A stretch of DNA of 64,000 nt, taken from Bacillota bacterium (GTDB lineage: Bacteria; Bacillota; Clostridia; Acetivibrionales; DTU013). Positions 32,714 to 39,488 of the stretch are shown here, in pieces; positions within the stretch are counted from its first letter, which is position 1, and every line of letters starts with the position of its first letter. The position numbers and the translations under genes are program-made. The notes beneath the pieces were generated by a model, which searched no databases, was not told the DNA's origin, and saw nothing but the letters and a program-made list of their open reading frames with translations. Location of the stretch: NCBI GenBank assembly GCA_023426125.1, contig JAFABI010000021.1, positions 60,627 to 124,626 on the forward strand, in the 5' to 3' direction.

Positions 32714-33529
32714 ATGGTAATGAATCTATATATATTGTTTTTAATATCGTTGCCAGAGGCGGTTTTAAACGCAGCCATTATTTTGTTGATCTCCGGACAA
32801 AAGCATAGATTGAAGCCAATCAAGAAGAATATTATTAAATTCGCAATATCAATCGCAGCGATGCTGATGGCTACATTGATTGTCCGGCCGATAGCCCAGA
32901 ATGTAATACAAAATGTTTTAATGCATACGGCTACTTATGTTTTAATATTTGCGTTTGTATATAGATTAAATTTGGGTAACGCAGCTCTGAGTACATTTCT
33001 AACAATACTTTTAACATCGACAATAAATAATGCCTATGTACCGTTTATAATCACTTATATTAGCGGGGGTATGGAAAATTTCTCCCAAAATTACCAGCTA
33101 TATGTTTTATACAGTTTACCCACAAGAATCTTTCAGATTCTGGTAATTTTTATTTTTTACAAATATGAAATCATCGCTATAACAAAAATAACCCGTCGTT
33201 TTTATAAAATGTTTTTGATATTGACATCCTTACTGATAATCGTAGAATATGTTTATGCTTACATATTCTATACGAGTTTTTTTACACAGTCCGTGCATTT
33301 TCAAATTATCAATGGCATCATACTTATTTTATTAGTAACAGTCGTTAACTTTATTGTATTTAAAACGATTTATATCGCTGCATCGGATATTTTGATAAGG
33401 GGGTATAAAAAATACAATGAATTGGAAGAAGATGCAAAGCATGCGTTTAATGAAGTAAAAAAGCTTTTAATCGATCATAAAAATGATGAGGCAATCGCTT
33501 TAATTAATAAACTCAATGGTGAAGATTGA
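32714..33529 (+). CDS. AgrC-like membrane receptor lacking a kinase domain
   Basis: A 271-residue protein with six or seven predicted helices over residues 1-220, then a charged coiled-coil-like tail (YKKYNELEEDAKHAFNEVKK) that ends where an AgrC-type sensor would continue into its DHp domain. No H-box or ATPase motifs follow. It is not AgrB: no His/Cys protease motif. It lies 28 bp before an AgrD-like peptide gene, so it may be a peptide receptor, a decoy or an exporter partner. The gene is visibly AT-rich compared with its neighbours, suggesting acquisition. Family not firmly identified. Confidence 0.6.
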   Translation: MVMNLYILFLISLPEAVLNAAIILLISGQKHRLKPIKKNIIKFAISIAAMLMATLIVRPIAQNVIQNVLMHTATYVLIFAFVYRLNLGNAALSTFLTILLTSTINNAYVPFIITYISGGMENFSQNYQLYVLYSLPTRIFQILVIFIFYKYEIIAITKITRRFYKMFLILTSLLIIVEYVYAYIFYTSFFTQSVHFQIINGIILILLVTVVNFIVFKTIYIAASDILIRGYKKYNELEEDAKHAFNEVKKLLIDHKNDEAIALINKLNGED

Positions 33530-33557
33530 AATATATAGGGTACGAAGGAGGTGAATA

Positions 33558-33689
33558 ATGATGAAAGCAAGGTTTAGGAGACTACTTATAGTTGTAGCAG
33601 GCCTGCTTGCCTATGTAGCCGCAGCCAGTGTCAGTGCTGCCAGTTGCGATTATTTCTACCAGCCAAGAGTTCCTAAGTGCCTCCGGTAA
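33558..33689 (+). CDS. AgrD-like cyclic lactone autoinducer precursor
   Basis: A 43-residue peptide with excellent SD (GGAGGTGA). A basic amphipathic N-terminus (MMKARFRRLLIVVAGLLAY) leads to ASCDYFYQPRVPKCLR. The Cys-Asp-aromatic pattern followed by V-P-K-x-L parallels staphylococcal AgrD (CDFIM then VPKEL) and the clostridial cyclic-lactone family. A five-residue thiolactone ring C-D-Y-F-Y is the likely product, which is inference. A second ATG one codon later is possible. It is cotranscribed with the receptor-like gene and closed by a terminator. No AgrB processing protease is encoded in the window. Confidence 0.75.
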   Translation: MMKARFRRLLIVVAGLLAYVAAASVSAASCDYFYQPRVPKCLR

Positions 33690-33700
33690 GTTTTAAGGAA

Positions 33701-33726
33701 AAACACCCTCTTATAGGGTGTTTTTT
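33701..33726 (+). terminator. Intrinsic terminator of the AgrD-like locus
   Basis: AAACACCCT (33701-33709) pairs with AGGGTGTTT (33715-33723), followed by more T's. It separates the peptide locus from the broken regulator downstream. Confidence 0.85.
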
Positions 33727-33820
33727 CTTTCTGAGGGATAGGCATTTGCTTTTCGTAGTGCAGTGGAGATGATAAATGGATATATTCATGCGTTTGCCTT
33801 GTGCGCCGTTAACGTTTTAT

Positions 33821-33837
33821 TTACAAATCGATTACAT
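33821..33837 (+). promoter_or_regulatory. OmpR-type direct-repeat operator, copy 1
   Basis: TTACAA (33821-33826) and TTACAT (33832-33837) repeat at 11-bp spacing, a usual half-site distance for OmpR/PhoP-family regulators. It lies immediately before the remaining regulator fragment. A matching pair lies at 37073. Confidence 0.45.
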
Positions 33838-33842
33838 TTTGA

Positions 33843-34001
33843 CTCCTGCGGGAACGTTTGCTCAATGAGATCTGGGGCATTGATTTTGTCGGTGGTACAC
33901 GAACAGTGGATGTTCATATCGCCCAGCTGAGAAAGAAGCTCAACCTGCACGACGAATTGAAAACGATACCAAAGATAGGGTATCGCCTGGAAGACTTATG
34001 A
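33843..34001 (+). pseudogene. Truncated OmpR-family response regulator (C-terminal 52 codons)
   Basis: From a TGA at 33840 the frame reads LLRERLLNEIWG, then TVDVHIAQLRKKLN and IPKIGYRLEDL, the wing-and-recognition end of an OmpR/PhoB DNA-binding domain. The receiver domain and the first half of the winged helix are absent and no start codon or RBS is present. Its stop overlaps the next kinase start as ATGA (33998-34001), the usual coupling of an intact regulator-kinase pair, so the upstream part was deleted or displaced. The AT-rich peptide locus lies directly upstream. Confidence 0.8.
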
Positions 34002-35383
34002 AGCTTTGGATGAAGATCTCGCTGGTGTGCACTGCCGTCCTCTTACTGATCGTCAGCGTATGCTGCGCGCTGCTGTTCGTCTATTCCCGTGACAGGATTA
34101 TTTCGGTGGCAACGGAAAGCACAGAGGCTGAGCAGAAGAACCTGGACAAATCCTTCTCACAGATGATGAACTATTACGGTAAGGACGACACAGACCCCAT
34201 CGCGAAACGATCTCTGGCCTTATATTGTTTTAAGCAGATCGCCAATGAAATCTCGGTCTTAAAATCAGATGAGGAGACGCTGTATTCAAATGTCGATTTT
34301 GACCCGGAATCACGGATCTCCGCAACGGAGACAGGCCAAAAAACGTATACGGGCGTTATCAGCGGAAGGAACGTACTCATTTCAGCAAGCCGGGAGAAGC
34401 TGCTGAAGCAGACATACTCGGTTTATGTCATCCGGGACATTACCGACGTTTACCGCAGCCTATCGCTCATGCTATGGAAGTTCATTGCCATCGGCGCCTC
34501 CGGTATCGCTATCGGTACGTTACTTGTCGGGATTCTTGTCCGGTTTTTCATTAAGCCCTTGAAAAACCTGGAGCTCTCATCCAGGCGCATTGCACAGGGG
34601 GAGTATGCCGAAAGAGTGTCTGTCTCAACAAAAGATGAAATTGCAGAACTGGCGCAGGACTTTAACAGGATGGCGCAAGCGGTGGACTCCAACTATCACG
34701 AGCTCAAAAATATGACTGAACGCCAGCAGATGTTTATCGGCAGCCTGACCCATGAATTCAAAACGCCGCTGACATCTGTAATCGGCCATTCCGAGACGCT
34801 GTTGTGTACAAGCATGCCGCCGGAGGTCGTCAATGATTCTCTGCTGCACATCTACGAGCAGTGCAGATGGCTGGAGCGTTTGACACAAAAGCTGCTGAAG
34901 CTGATTACTCTTCAGGAAACGGTCAGCTTAAAGGAAGAGTCCGTGCCGGCTTTATTGGACGCCTTACAGGATCATATGCGTGAAACCTTGCGCAAACGCG
35001 ATATTTGCCTGAACGTGCATTGCGACCTTGAAACGCTGCCGATGGATGACGATCTGATGCTGAGCCTGCTGGTCAATCTGGTGGATAACGCGGCCAAAGC
35101 GTCTCATGGCGGACAGACAATCGATATATATGCTTACGGCAATACGCTTGAGGTCGTCGACCACGGTATCGGTATTCCTCAGGAGGAGCTTCAGCACATC
35201 ACCGAACCCTTTTATATGGTAGATAAATCAAGGAGCAAAAAACTGGGCGGGTCCGGCCTCGGCCTGGCCCTTGCTCAAAAGATTGCCGATGTTCACGGTG
35301 CAGAGCTTCTGTTTGACAGCGAACCCGGCCGGGGAACACGCGTCAGAATAATGTTCCATGATAACAAAAGTTTTACATCTTGA
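33998..35383 (+). CDS. Sensor histidine kinase (HAMP, HisKA, HATPase)
   Basis: A 461-residue membrane kinase. Helix 1 is near 7-27 and helix 2 near 155-180, enclosing an extracellular sensor of about 125 residues. A HAMP linker follows, then the H-box SLTHEFKTPLTSVIGH (phospho-His near residue 251), N-box NLVDNAAKAS, G1 DHGIGIPQEEL and G2 LGGSGLGLALAQ. All catalytic motifs are intact although the paired regulator is reduced to a fragment. Downstream genes encode a lipoprotein and an ABC system that it may once have controlled, or still controls through another regulator. Confidence 0.92.
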   Translation: MKLWMKISLVCTAVLLLIVSVCCALLFVYSRDRIISVATESTEAEQKNLDKSFSQMMNYYGKDDTDPIAKRSLALYCFKQIANEISVLKSDEETLYSNVDFDPESRISATETGQKTYTGVISGRNVLISASREKLLKQTYSVYVIRDITDVYRSLSLMLWKFIAIGASGIAIGTLLVGILVRFFIKPLKNLELSSRRIAQGEYAERVSVSTKDEIAELAQDFNRMAQAVDSNYHELKNMTERQQMFIGSLTHEFKTPLTSVIGHSETLLCTSMPPEVVNDSLLHIYEQCRWLERLTQKLLKLITLQETVSLKEESVPALLDALQDHMRETLRKRDICLNVHCDLETLPMDDDLMLSLLVNLVDNAAKASHGGQTIDIYAYGNTLEVVDHGIGIPQEELQHITEPFYMVDKSRSKKLGGSGLGLALAQKIADVHGAELLFDSEPGRGTRVRIMFHDNKSFTS

Positions 35384-35445
35384 TGATGCTTTTGAAGGCC
35401 GGCAGGCGTACGATGTTCTTAACTTAAAGAAAGAAGGTAATTGAA

Positions 35446-36978
35446 ATGAGGAAGATCGTTGTACTTGTCTTATCCCTTTTGATACTGATCAATGCGGCGG
35501 CGTGCCAGGCGACGCCGGAAAAGGACATCGTGATTGAGAAAAACCTCGAAAACATGATGGAAAAAGCCACACAGACCGTCAACGGCACGGAGGCTCAGGC
35601 GCAGGGGACGTCGCTGGCTGAAAAACTAGGCGCGCTTCAGACATATAAAACGGACCTGTCCGATGCAAAGGGCAAGGTCAATATCCATGTGGACGCGGAT
35701 GTGCAGATCCCGGAAGTGAGCGGCGTCTCCGTACAGCGGGTGGAAAGAGGGAAGATTACTCAGGCACAGGTGGATGTCCTTATCAGCCAACTGATGGGCG
35801 GCGGTAACTTATTCTCCGGCGACGCATATCAGCTGACCAAGAGCGAGATACAGAAGCAGATTGTGGAGATCGAAGCCGCCAAGCTGTCTGCGCCCTCAGA
35901 CGACATGTCTGCGTCCCTGGACGACGGCGCAAAGAACCCAAAACAAGCGGGCATGCTCGATGCAAAGCTTGCAGAATTGAAGGAGCTGCTGAAAACCGCG
36001 CCAGATACGAGAGTGGATGTCCCTATTGACGGCAAGCTGCAGCCCATGACGCAGGATGTGGATTATGCAACCGGAGATAAGCTCTATGCGCTGGTTGAGA
36101 CAGCACAGGGCGACCACAAGAGCCTGCGTGTTTACAACTATGCAAAAGAAGCCGGGAATTTTATACGGTATACTTCCGAGAAGAACACCTTTCCACAAGA
36201 AATGAGCTATTTCTCGACGGAGGATGAGATAAAGCATGCGGAAGCCCAGGGTTATAGCACGTACATATCATCAGAGGAACTGGCGCAAATTCCAAAGGTG
36301 ACCATCTCGGAAGACGACGCGAAAGCAAAAGCCGAAGCGCTTATCACCGCTTTGGGTATTGGCAATATGACTTGTTATTCATCCGACATCAAATACGGCG
36401 GCAGCTATGACCGGACTCCGGATCAAAAGAAATACGCCAATCCGCATAAGTCCGTCTGGTTCCTGCGTTACGGGCGGAGTGTGAGTGGGGTTACCGCCAC
36501 CTATACCCCCTGGGACTGCATAAAGGTTGAAAAAGATGCGCAAGCGGCGCCCTGGCCCTATGAGGATATGACCTTTGCCATCGACGATTCCGGCATTGTC
36601 GGATTTGAATGGAAGTCGCCCTATCTTGTCACCGATACGGTGACCGAAAATTCGAATGTCATATCCTTTGACGACGTCACCAAGGTTTTTGGCACTATGG
36701 CATTGGCGGTCAACGCGTGGGACGGTTTGGCGGCCGGCAGTCCGAATCTCAAGTCGATGGAGATCAAGGTCGATCATATAAAGTTCGGCTTAACCAGGAT
36801 AACCGAAGAAAACAAACGGGATTCAGGTCTCCTTGTCCCCGTGTGGGATTTTCTTGGAACAATGACATACGTCGCAGAAGTCGACGGGAAAACCAGACGG
36901 TATGACGACCCCGGTGTTCCGATACTTACCGTTAACGCCATTGACGGCAGTATCATCAACCGCAGCCTGGGGTATTAA
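35446..36978 (+). CDS. Secreted lipoprotein of unknown function (DUF6034-like)
   Basis: A 510-residue lipoprotein: signal peptide with lipobox INAAAC near residue 20. The rest is soluble, with helical regions in the first 190 residues (VERGKITQAQVDVLISQLMGGG) and a beta-rich C-terminal half (VSGVTATYTPWDCIKVEKD, PVWDFLGTMTYVAEVDG) reminiscent of two-component-associated YycH/YycI-like or DUF6034 proteins; I am not certain. It follows the kinase gene on the same strand by 62 bp with SD AGAAGG and could modulate its sensing. Confidence 0.7.
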   Translation: MRKIVVLVLSLLILINAAACQATPEKDIVIEKNLENMMEKATQTVNGTEAQAQGTSLAEKLGALQTYKTDLSDAKGKVNIHVDADVQIPEVSGVSVQRVERGKITQAQVDVLISQLMGGGNLFSGDAYQLTKSEIQKQIVEIEAAKLSAPSDDMSASLDDGAKNPKQAGMLDAKLAELKELLKTAPDTRVDVPIDGKLQPMTQDVDYATGDKLYALVETAQGDHKSLRVYNYAKEAGNFIRYTSEKNTFPQEMSYFSTEDEIKHAEAQGYSTYISSEELAQIPKVTISEDDAKAKAEALITALGIGNMTCYSSDIKYGGSYDRTPDQKKYANPHKSVWFLRYGRSVSGVTATYTPWDCIKVEKDAQAAPWPYEDMTFAIDDSGIVGFEWKSPYLVTDTVTENSNVISFDDVTKVFGTMALAVNAWDGLAAGSPNLKSMEIKVDHIKFGLTRITEENKRDSGLLVPVWDFLGTMTYVAEVDGKTRRYDDPGVPILTVNAIDGSIINRSLGY

Positions 36979-37020
36979 TTGCCTAAAGCCGCAGCAACGG
37001 CAGAATAGAGCGGAAGGATG

Positions 37021-37050
37021 AAGCAGGCATCTGTGACATGCCTGCTTTTC
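37021..37050 (+). terminator. Intrinsic terminator after the lipoprotein gene
   Basis: AGCAGGCAT (37022-37030) and ATGCCTGCT (37038-37046) form a 9-bp stem followed by TTT. The ABC operon downstream therefore needs its own promoter. Confidence 0.75.
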
Positions 37051-37072
37051 TGCTGCATATAGCTCGAAAGAC

Positions 37073-37089
37073 TTACATTTCATTTACAT
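37073..37089 (+). promoter_or_regulatory. OmpR-type direct-repeat operator, copy 2
   Basis: TTACAT (37073-37078) and TTACAT (37084-37089) repeat at 11-bp spacing, about 90 bp before the ABC operon start. Half-sites and spacing match the pair before the truncated regulator at 33821, suggesting one regulator serves both. Confidence 0.5.
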
Positions 37090-37176
37090 CTTATTAAGGT
37101 TTTTTATCCGGATTTGTTTTACCATAAAGGAAACGCTCAGCGGCAAAGTTCTGAAACATGAAAGGAGGGTCACGGT

Positions 37177-37941
37177 ATGGCAAAGGCCATTGGCTCAAAT
37201 ATCAGGCAGGCGGTATTCAGCTCCGGATTTCTGTTTGGTCTTATCGGAATTGCCGCGGTCATACTCCTGACGTCGGCGGACCCAATCACCGGCGCCCTCC
37301 GGGCCACCGAGCTGCTTCCCAACGGATTTCACGCGGAGCTGGTTTTTAAGGCGCTGGCATCGGACAATATGTCGCTGGCGCTGCCCATCCTTTGCACCCT
37401 GCCTTTTACCGCGTCCTTTGTGGACGATATGAAAAGCGGCTATATCAAGGAATACCTTCCGTGCATCACTGTCAGACGGTATATTTTCGGCAAGATCATC
37501 GGCTATGCCCTTTCAGGCGGACTTGTGATTGCTTTGGGTATCCTGGGCTCCTACATAAGTGCCGCGCTGGTTCTCTCCCCGTCGGAAGCGGCGCAGGCCA
37601 ATGGCGGCGGTGCGGCGGGTAATTTACCGGCGCTCCTGGAGAGCCTGCTGCTGTTCTTCTTCTCCGGCGCCTTCTGGTCGGTGACCGGCATGACCTTCGC
37701 CGCGCTGACGGGCAGCAAGCATATGGCCTATGCGTCGCCTTTCGTCTTATTCTACATCCTGATCATACTTTATGAACGGTATTTCGATCATCTGTATGTG
37801 CTTTATCCAAGGGAATGGCTCCATCCATCGGAGGTCTGGATGTTCGGGAATTTCGGCGTGATCCTTCTGCTGACGGAGCTGACAATAATAGCGGCGCTCG
37901 GCTTCGCCTCCTGCGCCAGGAAACGGATCGGTGAATTATGA
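37177..37941 (+). CDS. ABC-2-like transporter permease
   Basis: A 254-residue membrane protein with six predicted helices (LFGLIGIAAVILLTS near 18-33; further helices around 70, 110, 160, 185 and 225). FTASFVDDMKSGYIKEYLPC matches the conserved cytosolic segment of small ABC-2 permeases in bacteriocin-type or DUF exporters. SD AGGAGGG. It overlaps the next gene by 4 bp (ATGA). No substrate inferred from sequence. Confidence 0.8.
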   Translation: MAKAIGSNIRQAVFSSGFLFGLIGIAAVILLTSADPITGALRATELLPNGFHAELVFKALASDNMSLALPILCTLPFTASFVDDMKSGYIKEYLPCITVRRYIFGKIIGYALSGGLVIALGILGSYISAALVLSPSEAAQANGGGAAGNLPALLESLLLFFFSGAFWSVTGMTFAALTGSKHMAYASPFVLFYILIILYERYFDHLYVLYPREWLHPSEVWMFGNFGVILLLTELTIIAALGFASCARKRIGEL

Positions 37942-38831
37942 AAATAAACCAGGTCTTCTCCGTTGTCGCCTATGACTTCCGGCAATGGCACAAAAATCCG
38001 CGCATCGTCATTACCTTTTGCCTGGCCTTTGTTCTGTGCTTCCTGCTGTCGGATAAAGCAGTGAAGTTTGCAAGGGAATACAAGACGACCATGCAATTCC
38101 TGGAGGCGTTTGTCTGGACATTCGGAGACAGCAATTCCATTCTTCTGTCCTCAACGCTCCTTATGCTCCTCTTTGCGGATCTTCCGTTTCTGTCAAGCGG
38201 AACACCGTTTTACCTGGTGAGAATCGACCGTAAAACATGGCTGACGGGGCAGGTGCTGTATATCGTTTGCGCTACGTTTATATATCTAGTATTTATCCTG
38301 GCGGCGACCTCGCTCGTATGCATAAAGCAGTCTTTTTTCGGGAATAAGTGGAGCGAAACCGCCGCTATCCTCGGGTACTCCGGAGCCGGGAAAGCCGTCG
38401 CCCTGCCGGCGTTCGTCAAGACACTGGAAATGTCAAAGCCCTATGCCGTTACTGCCACCATCTTCGCGCTGATGCTTCTTTATACATTGCTCATGGTGTT
38501 TATCCTGCTTGTTTTTCGTTTGAGGAAAGGACCTCTGGCCGGCGTTGTCAGCGTCTTGGTTTTTAGCCTGTCGGGGTTTTTCTTCAACCCGGAAACCATC
38601 AAAACGGTTTTCAAACTGCCCGACCATCTGATGTATAAAGCCAACGTGGCGGTGGGTTGGCTGTCTCCGCTCAACCATGCGACGTATCACATGCATAACT
38701 TTGGATATGATTTGCTCCCACGGCTATGGCAAACTTATTTGATCTTCTTCACTCTCATTGCCGTTTGCTATTGTCTGGCACTTCAGGCGGTACGAAAATT
38801 CAGCTTCAGCTTTGCAGGAACGGAGGGTTAA
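37938..38831 (+). CDS. Second ABC-2-like transporter permease
   Basis: A 297-residue membrane protein with six or seven helices and a cytosolic N-terminus (MKINQVFSVVAYDFRQWHKNP). It is translationally coupled to the preceding permease (ATGA) and followed after 3 bp by the ATPase gene, so permease-permease-ATPase form one complex. It has little resemblance to named families beyond the fold. Confidence 0.78.
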   Translation: MKINQVFSVVAYDFRQWHKNPRIVITFCLAFVLCFLLSDKAVKFAREYKTTMQFLEAFVWTFGDSNSILLSSTLLMLLFADLPFLSSGTPFYLVRIDRKTWLTGQVLYIVCATFIYLVFILAATSLVCIKQSFFGNKWSETAAILGYSGAGKAVALPAFVKTLEMSKPYAVTATIFALMLLYTLLMVFILLVFRLRKGPLAGVVSVLVFSLSGFFFNPETIKTVFKLPDHLMYKANVAVGWLSPLNHATYHMHNFGYDLLPRLWQTYLIFFTLIAVCYCLALQAVRKFSFSFAGTEG

Positions 38832-38834
38832 GGG

Positions 38835-39488
38835 ATGAACATTGCTGTCAGCATCCAAAGTGTGTCAAAGGACTTTGGGCATGAGCGCGTTGTAAAAAAT
38901 GTCAGCCGCAATTTCGAGGCGGGCCTTATCCATGGTATTGTCGGCAACAACGGCAGCGGGAAGACCGTGTTGATGAAATGCATTTGCGGGTTCCTTCTCC
39001 CCACGGAGGGGATGGTAACCGTGAATGGATTACATATCGGAAAAGACGCGGACTTCCCTCCGGATTTGGGGCTCATCATCGAAACTCCCGGGTTTCTGCC
39101 GCATCTGAGCGGCATAAAGAATCTGGAGATACTGGCGTCGCTCCGAAAACGGATATCACTTTCGGAGATTGCCGCGGCCATACGCCGGGTCGGTTTGGAT
39201 CCGATGATGAGGAAGCCGTTGGGCAAATATTCTCTTGGCATGCGTCAGCGGCTGGGTATAGCACAGGCCATTATGGAGGACCCGTCGCTGCTTATCCTGG
39301 ATGAACCGCTCAACGGCCTGGACAAAAATGGCGTGAGGGATATGCGGCAGCTCATTAAGGAATTGAAGGATGCCGGCAAAACGATTCTTCTGGCCAGCCA
39401 TAATCAGGGCGATATTGACGAGCTGTGCGATACGGTCTGTGAAATGGATGCGGGCATTATGACACTTATACGTGAGGTAAAAACATGA
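38835..39488 (+). CDS. ABC transporter ATP-binding protein
   Basis: A 217-residue ATPase. Walker A GNNGSGKTVLM near residue 40, signature YSLGMRQRLGIAQAI near residue 135, Walker B LLILDEPLNGLD, and H-loop LASHN. It belongs to the CcmA/NatA-like group that drives ABC-2 exporters. It overlaps the next gene's start by 4 bp (ATGA), tying the exporter to the 726-residue exported protein. Confidence 0.92.
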   Translation: MNIAVSIQSVSKDFGHERVVKNVSRNFEAGLIHGIVGNNGSGKTVLMKCICGFLLPTEGMVTVNGLHIGKDADFPPDLGLIIETPGFLPHLSGIKNLEILASLRKRISLSEIAAAIRRVGLDPMMRKPLGKYSLGMRQRLGIAQAIMEDPSLLILDEPLNGLDKNGVRDMRQLIKELKDAGKTILLASHNQGDIDELCDTVCEMDAGIMTLIREVKT

